This document shows positions 11,974 through 22,760 of a DNA stretch of 64,000 bases, one piece after another. This DNA comes from Diabrotica undecimpunctata (lineage: Eukaryota > Arthropoda > Insecta > Coleoptera > Chrysomelidae), in assembly GCF_040954645.1 (NCBI RefSeq), contig NC_092806.1:30591644-30655643 (forward strand), read 5' to 3'. A model generated the notes under the pieces. The model did no database searches. It was not told the DNA's origin and was given only the letters and a program-made list of their open reading frames with translations. The position numbers and the translations under genes were made by a program. Numbering within the stretch: the stretch's first letter is position 1; every line of letters starts with the position of its first letter.

Positions 11974-12738
11974 TGGCGATCCTACCTTTCGAATAAGGAG
12001 TTTTCTGATTCGCAGAAACAAATCAAAAATGCCAACCACATACTGGAAATTTAAATGGAAATTTACATAATAGATGATATATGGAACCCACTGTGGAAAA
12101 TGCATCAGCAGGTAAGGAAATTCCCGCCAAATTCCGAACCAAACCCGCCAGGAGTCCCGCGACGGAATTCCAGCTCCTGATAATGGACAATAAATGGGAA
12201 AAATGGATAAATGGACAAATGTGAATTATCAAAAACAATATGTGAAATATATTATGTAAGTAAATTTTATTTTTTATCCCTTATGTAAATTATGCAGTCT
12301 AACAGAAATTATTACTTAGTATTTGAATATAAGAATTTAACTAATTCAAGTTCAGAATGTTGAGTACACAATTTTTATGGCTTTTAAAAGTACAGAATAT
12401 AATTTATTTTTAAATTATCGCTAAATAACTGTTTATATATCAAATTCTATTTATTTTTATTTCTATTTTTTAATGAAACAAATATGTGACATATAATTTT
12501 ATTTGCTTAAGGTATAGTTTTAAAAATATTTATATTTGACCATGAAAATATACTGTGACTAAGTCGGAAAATATTAAATTACGACATGAATTTGCTTAAA
12601 TGACAAATTCTTCAATTAATATAGACGAAGAAATCGGATATGACTTTTTATTTTACTATTTAGCTATAATAAATTAGGATATTTAGAATTATTGTTACAT
12701 TTATAAGGAAGAAAAACGAATTTAAAAGACAATTGACC

Positions 12739-13413
12739 ATGGCGTCAGAAAAATTTTCATTATGTTGGAACAATTTCCACGAAAATATGAGTTCAGGAAT
12801 AAATTCATTATGGAAAAGTCAAGATTTTGTAGACGTAACGCTTTCAGCACAAGGAAAATGCATAAAAGCGCATAAAATGGTTCTTTCGGTTTGTAGCCCA
12901 TATTTTAAAGAAATTTTTATGTCAAATCCCTGTCAACATCCTATAGTAATTTTGACAAACGTGACTTACGAAGCACTAAGAGACTTACTACAATTTATAT
13001 ACCATGGAGAAGTACAAATTAGACAAGAAAATTTAAATACCTTCATTGAAACGGCCGAATCATTGCAAATACAAGGACTCACTGGAGATAGAAAAGTTTT
13101 AAATGATAATAACATTATGGAAAATTCGGATAAAGAATATACTCAAAATGTAAAAGATTTTAAACCAGTTTCTCTACCTGTGACAAAGAAACAACAACCT
13201 ATAAAGAAGGAAGAATATAGCGACACAGAGCAAGAAATAAGTATGGCTCTTACAACAAACGAATTTTTAAATATCGCAAGCAAAGTGTTACCCAGCGAGT
13301 TTGATGGAAAAGCAGGTAAACTGCAGTCATTTTTAGATGCACTAGAACTCCTTGAGAAAATAGCGATAGGACACGAGGAGACAGCGACAACATTAATAAT
13401 AATTGCTAAATAA
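12739..13413 (+). CDS. BTB/POZ domain fused to gag capsid (5' part)
   Basis: 224 codons from ATG 12739. Residues about 5-117 are a BTB domain of the arthropod TTK/BAB/Lola class, with motifs FSLCWNNFHENM, FVDVTLSAQGK, KAHKMVLSVCSPYF, NPCQHPIVIL, FIYHGEV and AESLQIQGL. Known BTB domains of this class dimerise and recruit chromatin proteins. A charged linker (118-165) follows, then a Gypsy-like gag capsid start, PSEFDGKAGKLQSFLDALELL. The frame ends at a TAA where gag continues in another frame from about 13414. There is no intron, as expected of a reverse-transcribed capture. The frame lies wholly inside the LTRs. An upstream TTG at 12733 is in frame, but ATG is the better start. Confidence 0.85.
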   Translation: MASEKFSLCWNNFHENMSSGINSLWKSQDFVDVTLSAQGKCIKAHKMVLSVCSPYFKEIFMSNPCQHPIVILTNVTYEALRDLLQFIYHGEVQIRQENLNTFIETAESLQIQGLTGDRKVLNDNNIMENSDKEYTQNVKDFKPVSLPVTKKQQPIKKEEYSDTEQEISMALTTNEFLNIASKVLPSEFDGKAGKLQSFLDALELLEKIAIGHEETATTLIIIAK

Positions 13414-14009
13414 TAATAGCTAAATTGGCGAAGAAAAGACAAGGACATAAGGATGCAGAGGTCTATGCATCTGAAGTTGAAGAATTAGCGGAACAGCTAA
13501 AAGTTGCATACGTAGCGGAAGGAATGTCATTGGAACTAGCGAAAAAATACACAACAGAGGCAGAAGTAGCTACAATGAAACGCAACGTCAACACAGAAAA
13601 AGCTAAATTCATTTTGGAAGCATGTAACTTTTCAACCACACAAGAGGTAATGTACAAATTTTTATCGATAGACGAGACAGAAGATAGCACACAAGGAAAA
13701 GTATTAAATTACATGAACAAATACGATTTTGATATGAGAAAAGAAAGTAAGAATACAATATATGCATATTATAAAAATAAATTCGAAGAAAGAAAACAAT
13801 ATAGAAACAAATATTATATAAATATAAGTGAATATGAAAGACATAATACGAGGATATATCGTAATAGAAACAGAGGAGATTGGCAATCACAACGAAGAAC
13901 AAAGAATAATCAATGGACACAGGTGAGATGCCACAGAAATAGAGGCACAGCAAGAGCATATTACGCATCGCATGCGAATACGAATACAGTGACAGAAGTA
14001 GATTTTTGA
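13414..14009 (+). pseudogene. gag, continued in a shifted frame
   Basis: The frame reads LAKKRQGHKDAEVYASEVEEL, continues with EGMSLELAKKYTTEAEVAT, and ends in an Arg/Asn-rich tail (RNRNRGDWQSQRRTKNN). It belongs to the same gag as 12739-13413, offset by one base. The expected capsid segment between 'LIIIAK' and 'KKRQG' (about 30-40 residues in relatives) seems deleted. A basic tail replaces any clear CCHC knuckle. This could be a broken frame or, less likely, a programmed shift. Confidence 0.65.
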
Positions 14010-14429
14010 CAGAAATATAGGCAAACTGCATATGGTTCGACCTTAATGGTTGAAACCTACGTCGAGCAGGAGGCTGCTAAGAGGATAAGCTAGGGTGGTA
14101 CTTGAATCCCAACCCGCTGAGAGTCCTGCGGCTCCAGCACGACAATACAGTAACTACAGAATGGATTAAAATTGCGGAACGAATTTTGAATAATGATTTT
14201 TTTTTAATAAAGTAAATGGAAAATTATTGAAAAGGAAGTTTGTCACAATGAAAGACGATTCCCTACAATTATTTTATTTATATGCAAGAGAAGAAAATAT
14301 GTTAAGTAAATTAAGTACGCACAAAGGCGAAAAATGATGAACAGATTATTTTGAAAAGTATATGTCAGTATTATTACATATTTGACGAAATTAATGTCGA
14401 GATCGAACTGAAAAATAGAAGAAACAGTT

Positions 14430-14645
14430 ACAGTAATAAAGAAACCAGAAGTTGAGAAGGAATTTACAGTAGGATTAATAGATAAACCGATTAAAATTAT
14501 GTTACCTATACGAATCATAAATGTAAATAATCGAGACATAAAAATTAGATGTTTAATTCCGAAGATACAAAACCAGGAAAATTTTTTATATATTTTATAT
14601 GAAAGAAACAAAGCAAAGAGTAAAAAAGAGTCGAACACCTATTAA
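14430..14645 (+). pseudogene. pol remnant between protease and RT
   Basis: A plus-strand frame gives EFTVGLIDKPIKIMLPIRI followed by NVNNRDIKI. This resembles the linker following the protease in some insect Gypsy polyproteins. No intact protease DSG/DTG motif was found. Confidence 0.35.
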
Positions 14646-15182
14646 GCACAGTAAAAACCATTAATATTTGAAGAAAAAATGACCATAGAAAAAAGTGCAA
14701 AATATGCATATGTTTTTATTTAGAAAAGACCCATATGTACAAGCAAAAGTTAGTTTGTAAAAGACGAGAAACCAAACAATAAATAAAAAAAAAAACTATA
14801 ACTATAATAATTTCATTACGAAAGCAATCACAGTATTCGTCATAAAAGCATTACATAATAACATTAGGTTAATAGTATGATATTTGATACAGTTGTAGTA
14901 AGCAAGTTCATAAACTTGAAATGAGTGATAACTGACCAGGTTAATTATTTTATTATTAAGATCCGTATGTTTAAAATTTTATTCAAGATGCAAGAAGAAC
15001 TAACAAGTATGGAATTTTTTTTTTGACAGAGAAGAAAAATCGATGAACAGATATATGTTCATGTTTTCTAAAAGAGGAAATCTTAAGACATAAGTTATCG
15101 AATAAACAGTATCCTACACCTACGCAGAATGCAAGAAAAATTTAATAAGCCCAAGATATATCTAATAAGCCCCGATTATGGA

Positions 15183-15337
15183 ATTCCCCGATTTATCGAA
15201 GAAAAACAAATTTATTTTAAGGGTTTATGCTTCAGGAATAGCATTAGGAGACTTGTTGAGATTTTGTCTCACAAATGTGAGTGCAGAAGATTATAAAGAA
15301 AATGATAATAATGAAAATGAGAATAAGAAGAGATGAA
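15183..15337 (+). pseudogene. pol remnant: RT end / RNase H start
   Basis: The frame reads FPDLSKKNKFILRVYASGIALG, matching the FPDFSKxFILxTDASxxALGAVL junction between RT and RNase H in Gypsy pol. The catalytic Asp of TDAS is replaced by Tyr (VYAS). The RT core upstream is missing or unrecognisable. Confidence 0.6.
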
Positions 15338-15668
15338 AAATAAGAATCAACCAATTCTTAATGAAATACAAAGAGAAAAATAATAATTTTTTTTAAGGAA
15401 AGTATAAAAAATTGTATAGTATAAGATAAACATAATACAATCAATACATAATATAGTACAAGATAAGCAGATCAAGAAGAGTTATAATTAACGACTTCCA
15501 CATGTTAGAGGAAGGATATGGAAGAATGAATAGGATATATTAAATACAGAAATATAAGTTAATACTAGTTGTGGAACTAATTACGAAGAAATGTTGAGAA
15601 ATATGTAAAACGTGAAGAGATGCGACGACTGCCAAAGGCATAAGCACTAAATCATAAACAAGGAACCC

Positions 15669-15897
15669 ATGAAAATGTACATAGATGAAAATGGAAACAG
15701 ATATATTGACGTACAATGCGAATTAAGCAACTACGTAGAAGAATATGTAATAGAAAATAAAATAAGCCAAAACAGTAGCCAAATCATTGGTAGAAAATTT
15801 ATCTTGAGGTATGGAGTACCCAGAAAAATAATAGCAGACCAAGGCACAGAGTTTATAGCTAGAATAATTAAGGAAACAATACTTTGCTACAATTAGA
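15669..15897 (+). pseudogene. pol remnant: integrase core fragment
   Basis: 75 codons with NRYIDVQCELSNYVEEY and FILRYGVPRKIIADQGTEF. This is the integrase core around its second Asp (DQGTEF). The first Asp and the last Glu are not in this frame, and a stop follows soon after. It is the clearest evidence that the internal region is retroviral-type pol. Confidence 0.75.
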
Positions 15898-16172
15898 GTC
15901 AATGAATATACTCGTAATATATACAAGTACTTTTGAATGCAAATAATATACAAAAATATATTTAAATGAATATAATGTGTAAATATAGTTTTAAGTTCGT
16001 ACAATATTTTTATTTAAAATGTGTATAACAAAAAGAAAAATGTTAGACTGTATAGTAGTAGTTAAACAAAAGAAATAGGGATAAATGAATAAAACGACAA
16101 TACTTTATTGTGAGATGTCAAAGTTATTAATAGTGTATATGAAAAGTGAAAACAGAACTATTACTTGGTACC

Positions 16173-16231
16173 AAGAATTAATGCAAGAATTAATGCAAGA
16201 ATTAATGCAAGAATTAATGCAAGAATTAATA
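16173..16231 (+). repeat. 12-bp tandem repeat
   Basis: About five copies of agaattaatgca in the 3' untranslated part of the LTR element. A looser duplication of cataatagggggtaagatat follows at 16301-16390. Confidence 0.92.
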
Positions 16232-16530
16232 TAAGATTTTATTATTATAAATTTTTATTTATTATTTAAAATATGTAAAGGTTATTGTAAATATTATGTG
16301 CACATAATAGGGGGTAAGATATAATACATAATAACATAATAGGGGGTAAGATATAATATGTAATCAACCACATAATAGGTGGTAACATAAGGTAATATAA
16401 TCTAAATGATTTAACGTAAGGTAAGAAAAAACGTACGTAAAATATTAAATTAATATACCAGTAAGGCATAATGAAGGATACCAGATAGCATATCATAAGG
16501 GAACAATTTGGGTAACCTTATAATATGCTG

Positions 16531-16551
16531 AGGTTAGGTTAGGTTAGGTTA
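16531..16551 (+). repeat. (GGTTA)4, insect telomere-type motif
   Basis: Four perfect units of TTAGG in a row, upstream of the 3' LTR. The tract is far too short to be a telomere. It may be part of the element's 3' untranslated region. Confidence 0.8.
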
Positions 16552-16773
16552 CTAAATTTTTTTAGATATAAGGAAATATGTACCAAAAATTTGTATATAA
16601 TTCTATAAATATGTATATGTAAATACTGAATGTAATTAATGTATATATGTACAGTAATCAGTTGATGATGACACGAAAAATTTTCTTCTTTCGGAGGGGA
16701 AGAGTAAAACCAGCTCCTGTAATTGATTGAAAACGAACAGCACTCAGAAAATTTTTCTTCTGAGGGATAGGGA

Positions 16774-17182
16774 TGTAACGGGATTTAATTAAGCATCAGA
16801 TTCAAGTAATCTTTTTAATAACGTGACACACATTTGCCAAAATATATTATTTGTTTTGAAAATATCGGTGTAACTGGAACGCGCTCTGACCTAGTGAAAT
16901 TTGCAATGTAATCAAAAGCTTATTAAATAATGTGTACAAACTAAACAAGTAAAAACAATAATATATCAACAAGCGCACGGGAGGTAAATAGCTGGAAATC
17001 ACGGGATTAGTATTATTATCAATATAGTTAAGAATGAAGAATCAAGAGAACGGTCTAAGTTAGTCAACGTCAACTGAGTACTATTTAGTATTGTACTTGA
17101 TTCTAATAAACTAAACTATGAGTATCTAGTGTTTTAAATAAATATACCACACGAGACCAAAAGTGAAGCATTATTTATTACA
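16774..17182 (+). repeat. 3' LTR
   Basis: Near-identical copy of 11566-11973, preceded by the purine-rich tract at 16762-16773 that should prime plus-strand synthesis. It is followed at once by the second atta target copy and by LINE coding sequence. Confidence 0.92.
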
Positions 17183-17920
17183 ATTACTTCTCTTATCCAT
17201 TCTTGTTACTCTGCAGCATCTTCGCATGCATTCCATCTCTGTTGCTACTATTTTACTGCTGTTTTTCTTGTTTATGATCCAATTTTCAGCCCCATATGTC
17301 ATAATACTTCGCACTAATGTTTTATAAATCTGTTTTTTTGTCTTCATACTTAGGTGTCTATCCCACCATACTGAGTTAAGTTGTCGGATTGCTATTCTTG
17401 TTTGTATTTGTAACCCCAAGTATTTGAATTTATCCTTTCCTTTGATTGTTACGTTGTCATCAATCTGTAGATCTTCTATGTCTTCTTCACTTGTAGATAG
17501 GTACTCTGTTTTCGCGAGGTTAATATCTAGGCCAGCCTTGGTATATTCTTCTTGTAGTTTCTTCATCATGTAGCTGAGGTCGTCTTGGTCTTGTGCAATC
17601 ACTACTTGATCATCTGCAAAGCTTAACGTATATAGGTATTCGTTCCGTACCGGTACTCCCATGCCTTCGCATTTTCTTTTCCATGTAGTCAAGGCTTTCT
17701 CTAAGTATATTTTGAATAGGGTTGGAAATATGGAACAACCCTGCAGGAACCCTTTTGTTGTGGTGAAGTCTCCTATTATTCTTATTCCTATTTTAATGGA
17801 CACTTTATTTTCTTTATACAGTGCTTTTGTAGCTTCTATGAGTTCCATATGTATTTCTAATTTGTACATTGCCTCCCATAGTTCTGACCTTGGTACAGAG
17901 TCATACGCCTTTCTCATACT
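17183..17920 (-). pseudogene. LINE RT, 5' of the LTR insertion
   Basis: About 245 codons of APE-type LINE RT on the minus strand: MRKAYDSVPRSELW (palm, Asp present), KGFLQGCSIFPTLF, LSFADDQVVIAQD (catalytic FADD), LDINLAKTEYLS, KFKYLGLQI and SIMTYGAENW. The frame runs straight into the LTR element at 17183 and resumes at 11565. Its 5' end is cut at about 17920. Within the surviving part the frame is open, so this LINE was fairly young when interrupted. Confidence 0.85.
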
Positions 17921-17943
17921 TCAATATTCACAACTCTAAACAG

Positions 17944-17961
17944 TCGAATATGAATATTCGA
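17944..17961. repeat. 18-bp palindrome
   Basis: TCGAATAT-GA-ATATTCGA, immediately upstream of the truncated LINE. It may be a transposon end or a dimer-binding site. Nothing else supports either reading. Confidence 0.55.
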
Positions 17962-18099
17962 TAGGTAAACAAGCGAATGTGCCACAATCGCACTTTTACC
18001 AAAGTGTATTACAACCATTACAGATCGTCAAAATAACGAAAGTGGCATATTTGTCAGTTTACTTGTTTGGATTTTTGCAGTGCTGAAATGAAGTAAATG

Positions 18100-19150
18100 A
18101 CGAATGTTTCTTGAAATACCGGCTAGAAGCATTGATCCCAGTGATAGGCCTACTATAAATGATAACCGGAACCCAGCACAAAATCAGAATCATTTATCGC
18201 CAAAAAAGCGAAAAGTATCAAAAAATGGTGTTCATATATTTAAGACAGGAAGAAGCATCCAAGAGACTAAAAGGTCTCGAATATTCAACCGTACAAGGAA
18301 AATTAATTAATGCAAGGACCGTCAAACAACCAAAATGCTCTGACCGAGTCAAGCATAAACGTTTAACTAATATACCTGAGCCTGAGAGAGAAAAAATCTA
18401 TAATGGTTTCCACAAGTCATGGAGTCACGAAGAGCTTACATCGAAAAATACACTTTTTTCATTGAAAATGGCAGAGTTGATGTGTGTAGAGAATTTTTTC
18501 TCGATACTTTAAATATTTTAGAGTCACTTGTAAGATGGGCTCTTAAAAAGGTTAACTCTAGTGGAATTTTCCTATCTGTCTCACGAGGGAAAAAAGATCC
18601 ACCAAATAAAGTAAACCCTATAAATGAAAAATTCCTAAGAGATCACATTTTATCGTTCCCAAGAATGGAATCACACTATGCCAGGAAGAAATCAGAATAC
18701 CAATATTTTGCCAGTGACTTAAATGTAACAATTATACACAACTTGTATAAAGAAAAGTGCATCGAAGAAAACAAAAGTCCAGTATTTTAGAAAAGTACAG
18801 ACGAATTTTTCGTGAGTACTAACTGAGATCTCACAAACCTGCTAAAGATCGTTATAAGAAATGAATTGCTCATGAAGAGCAAAAAGGAGGTACACACTAT
18901 GATTATAAAATTAGAGATCAAGACAAAGGATACAAAGGACTAAGAAAGTGTTTTGGCAATACAATCAGATTTTCAAGGAACAACTAATTTATAATAGACA
19001 AAAAAGAGGACCTTATATAGCAACAAGGCAACAGATACAGTATACACAATACAAAAGGATTATGCACAAAACATCTGGATTGGTCATTTGAAGAGTGTTT
19101 CTTACATAACCTTGTCATCCTATAGTACAATCTACAATCTAGAAAAAGCT
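18100..19150 (+). pseudogene. Unknown insect transposase-like family, N-terminal part
   Basis: Overlapping plus-strand frames carry REKIYNGFHKSWSHEE, VDVCREFFLDTLNI, FLSVSRGKKDPP and FLRDHILSFPRMESHYARK, then after a stop SHKPAKD. The order 'C..FFL.TL - RGK - (V/L)RDHI.SFP..ESHY.R - ..F..P.KD' recurs, as I remember it, in many unnamed insect proteins thought to be transposon-derived. I have no family name for it. At least three frameshifts and stops break it. The segment at 39130-39480 looks like the C-terminal half of the same family. Confidence 0.45.
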
Positions 19151-19990
19151 GAAATACCATCATATCCATGATTTAAAAAAAAATAAGTGACACTTTCAAA
19201 TAATACAAGAAAAGTAAATATCAAAAAGCAGAAATCTACAAATAAAAATTTCTAGAGCAGAATTTTATGAACAAACTTGTTTTCAAAGCTCATAATCACA
19301 TCGTCCTAATAAAATAAATTCATAAAGAATTATAATATCTTTTAAAAAATGCCTTCATTCATTTGGTGACATTAAATTTCATGGAAAACGCGTAATACAA
19401 TACAACAATCACGAGACTAAGAAAAAACTTTCTAAAAAACACAAATTGTAAAATTGACTTGATACCCAAATCTTACAATAAAAAAAACGTCTAGCTTGTA
19501 AACGATGAATCATTATTTACGTAAAACATTCTTCAGGTTATTATAGCGTACTGTGAAGGGCTGTGTAACTAAATTACGGTTCACGACTGTAATAGCTTTT
19601 TGTATTAGTAGTGTTTAACGCACCTGCTACAATTTGTTACGAGACGATGATCCTTTTTGTGCACTTCGAGAATTCATTTAGTGACAAAGTGAATGATTTT
19701 TGTATGGTATTAATTTAAACTATGTGGTTTATTTATAAAAATATACTTACTGAACTAAACTGAGTTAATTTTATTTTTTTAATAAAAACCGAATTTCTCT
19801 TAATCCTTACATGTAGATATTATACTAAAGAACACGTAGACATATTAGGACAGCTTAAGGGAAAATAGAAATTAAAACAAATTTACATACAGGATATGTG
19901 CATTTTGGGAAAGCTTACTACTCAGTACTGGAATCAAAAGCGTAAGAAGCAATACACAAATTGGGAATACAAAAAGAATTAATCTTTCAG
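19150..19990. other. AT-rich stretch, nothing recognised
   Basis: No gene or repeat structure was seen. Confidence 0.5.
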
Positions 19991-20002
19991 TGGACGCAGA
20001 TT

Positions 20003-20665
20003 AAGCCGGAGATACATTGCAAAGCGTTTGTACCCTTTAATTTAAGAAACTGGCAGGACCCTGGTCTACCTGGTCTTTCGGCTATACGACCGTTAACGAA
20101 TCCACTGCCCCTACGAGTCCGACACCAAAATGAAGGTGTCACGCCACGTATACCAGAAACGTTTCGTGGGGCTTCACCTTCCCCGTAGTACCTGTGTTGC
20201 GATTACCGCACTTACCCGTTATCCCACCCACGGGCGGATAGGCGAAGCAGGCAGAGGAATTTCCACCTCGCACGTAGACAGGTCGCCGCCGAGGATCTCT
20301 CCTCTACCACTCTTGAATCTCCTGACTGGTACGTGCCGGGGCACCAACACCACGCTTGACACAAGGCCAAGAGAGGTGTGTACGGAACCAGCTCGTTCAG
20401 CCTCGCCAGGTTTTCTTGGAAGGAGAGTAGAGTGGTCCCACGAGAGTCTCGTCTCGGATACTAGGAATTTAGACCGGTGACCGTGTCGCCTAAGCGACCG
20501 TGTGCGTTTCTACAAACGCGACACCTCAAGCGACGGCTCTCCACCTCTCGATTGCTACCCATTAGTCGCCTCTTACGACAGGCAGGGCCTTCTGACCTCG
20601 GCCGTATTCTTATCTCCGCGAGCCGAACGGAGCCGCGAGCCGTACGGAGCAAAGCCGGAGATACA
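20003..20665. repeat. GC-rich inserted block between 14-bp direct repeats
   Basis: The 14-mer aagccggagataca occurs at 20003-20016 and again at 20652-20665. The DNA between is markedly GC-richer than both flanks and contains cgcctcttacgacaggcaggg. Open frames on several strands are not protein-like. It reads as the insertion of a non-coding retroposon or the GC-rich 5' region of a LINE, with a target duplication. Confidence 0.5.
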
Positions 20666-20965
20666 CATGCTGTTACTAGCATAATGGCATACCAGTACCT
20701 AGCAAGCACCAGCTACTGTCCCCAAACTGGCAAGTGTGTACGTTAGCCGGCATGCTAATGCCAGCTAATCGCAAAGAATTTGATTTTTCTTGCTAGTAGC
20801 ATACTGTAAGATGCATGGCGCATGCGTGGGCATGTGGCATGTGTGAACCATGAGTGAACGCACGCTACCGCTACGGGCATGCCAGCACCTAGCAGAGAAT
20901 CGTCAGATTTGTTGTGTTGGTGATAGAAATTAATCGTTTTATTTTTAAACTTCTTAATTTAAAAA

Positions 20966-21185
20966 ATGTTCCGTTGGGGTGATTAAAAAACCATCAAATT
21001 TATTGCTATATATAGAGAATTGCACTGTATTTTGAATTCTAAATTATCTCTATACAAAAATAAAATAGCTCGTGACAATGCTTACACAAAAATTCAAGAG
21101 AAAATGGGTGAAGGTATTACTATAAAAGAGACAAAGGCCAAAATAAAAAATTGCTCCAAAATTTTCTCGCCTACCTATCCAATTT
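20966..21185 (+). pseudogene. MADF (Myb/SANT-like) domain remnant
   Basis: The frame from 20966 reads MFRWGD, a stop, then KTIKFIAIYRELHCILN, YKNKIARDNAYTKIQEKMG and TKAKIKN. This fits a MADF domain (FI.LYRE.PCLWN...YKNK..RD.A...I...M). MADF proteins are DNA-binding and are often encoded alongside the transposase of PIF/Harbinger elements. Sequences rich in catgccagc / actggcatgtgtgtac flank it (20710-20900, 21245-21285) and may be element ends. Confidence 0.45.
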
Positions 21186-21297
21186 CTCACCCAAATTTTT
21201 CTCTTTGCACTAGCAAGACATACTAGCAAATGTGTTTTGTGCCTGCCAGCTACTTTACCAATTTACTGGCATGTGTGTACCCGTCTTTAATTTTGTG

Positions 21298-21318
21298 TAT
21301 CAGTAGTCGCGCACGGTC
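21298..21318. repeat. piggyBac-end-like fragment
   Basis: agtagtcgcgcacggtc matches the left end of the piggyBac element at 30449-30466. A TTAA lies about 15 bp upstream. It is probably a solo end or a MITE relative of that element. Confidence 0.5.
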
Positions 21319-21329
21319 TACTACACCAG

Positions 21330-21880
21330 TCATAAAAATAGTCCCATGGATGCATTTTGTTTAAATTTCATTAAAATAATATATTGTTTGTAGTTTTTAA
21401 CATTATGTATTATTATTGACATATTTAGTTTATTTAAAATGTTTATTTAAGTAACACAAAAAATAGTCCACAATTTTTGTAATAGTTTGATTTATTCTCT
21501 TTTTTACTAAACAAATTACAATTAATTTAATTTTATCTTAAACAAAAATAAAACATTATTTCACTAAGACTTATTATAAAAAAATGTAAGAGATTGCAAA
21601 AAACATAATAAAATTAAGCCGGAATATTGTTAAAGTCATTGCAAATTGGATTTACGTGTTCCAATCAAAGATACTTTTTACAAATCGAACAAAATATATT
21701 TTGTTTTTTGATTCTTTTTCCATCCACAGTCACTACACTTCCCAATTGCTCACGTAGTTTTTTGAACTAACAGGACATCTTCATCCAAATGACGGATCTT
21801 CTTTAGATCAGATTATGTGAGGTCGTTAAGGCCATGCGGCCTCACCGCACTTCGACCTATAGAGATCTTTTGTGCATACC
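21330..21880. other. AT-rich stretch, nothing recognised
   Basis: No gene or repeat structure was seen. Confidence 0.45.
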
Positions 21881-21885
21881 TTAAT

Positions 21886-22625
21886 CTAGTTAAACTCTAA
21901 AATCCCAATACTTCTGATGAAGTTGATTAGCTTCCTAGGTGACTTGTTTCCTATGTCAGAGGACGCCAGACTGACCTCTCCTAGGAATTTTAGTCGTTTG
22001 CAGAAAAGTGCTACGCAGTTGCATAGTATATGTTCTGCCGTTTCGTTTTCATTGTGACAGAAACGACACTTCTCAGTGTCTGATTTGCCCATCTTCTTGA
22101 GATGGTATCTCAGAGGGCAGTGACCAGTGAGAAGGCCAGTGACCATTTTGATATCCTTTTTACTCATTTCCAGAAGGCGGTTTGTTGCAGTAAGCGACAT
22201 TTTTATGAGCCTTTTTGCTTGCCTTTGTCCTGGTGTGTTAGAACTGTTAGACCAATATGATTTTAGTTGATTGAGTTCTCAGGTACGGAGTTCCTCTCTG
22301 ATGTGGCTTTTCGATAGTCAACAGAAGGGTTGACCCTGGAATGGGGTATTAGCTCCTTTTTTTGCGAGGCTGTCAGCTTCCTCATTTCCTGCAATTCCCT
22401 TGTGACCTGGCACCCACATCACAGTTACATTGTTGCGTTTCGCCAGCTTCTTGAGAGATTGTTTACAGTCCCAAACCAACTTTGACTCACATGTAAATGA
22501 CTTTAGAGCCTTTAAGGCGATTTGGCTGTACGGATCTTCTTTAGTCGAATCCTTGTTCTCTTGGGTATATAGACATTTTGGCTCCGATTCTTCTGGTGTG
22601 TGTACATAAGGCTAAATGCTAAATT
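21886..22625 (-). pseudogene. I/R1-like LINE: RNase H and C-terminal zinc knuckle
   Basis: The minus strand encodes KLAKRNNVTVMWVPGHKGIAG followed by NEEADSLAKKGA, the RNase H region with the conserved H and final D. Across a frameshift it then reads LLTGHCPLRYHLKKMG with CRFCHNENETAEHILCNC. This order (RNase H, then a CCHC-type knuckle after 'TGHC.LR.HL') marks APE-type LINEs of the I/R1 group. It belongs with the RT at 23440-24600. The RNase H start is displaced by foreign sequence at about 22630-23430. Confidence 0.8.
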
Positions 22626-22760
22626 TGTCGAAACTTCTTGTCGGGTCTTTGTGGAGTTTTGAATGTTACAAGAATTGTAAATAACAAAGGAATTTATTGC
22701 TGTAACATTTAAAAGGTTGTACTAAACAACCATAGGCCATCTTCTACTACAACGTGCCAC

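Larger units (their letters stand above)
11566..17182 (+). mobile_element. LTR retrotransposon (Gypsy-like) carrying a BTB-gag frame
   Basis: The two LTRs (408 and 409 bp) begin TGTAA and end TTACA. They enclose a primer-binding-site-like TGGCGATCC at 11974 and a purine tract (gagggataggga) ending at 16773. A 4-bp target duplication, atta, lies at 11562-11565 and 17183-17186. The internal order is BTB-gag, protease/linker remnant, RT-RNase H remnant and integrase remnant, the Gypsy order. The pol region is full of stops. The LTRs differ only in their last ~25 bp, so the last transposition was recent and pol was probably supplied in trans. Confidence 0.88.

Noticed and set aside
12739..13413. 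BTB frame as an ordinary host gene
   Set aside because: The frame runs without a break into a gag capsid and lies between the two LTRs with gag and pol remnants following.
13143..14031. Minus-strand frames opposite gag
   Set aside because: Low-complexity shadows of the A-rich gag sequence.
16531..16551. Telomere end
   Set aside because: Only four units, inside an LTR element, with unrelated sequence on both sides.
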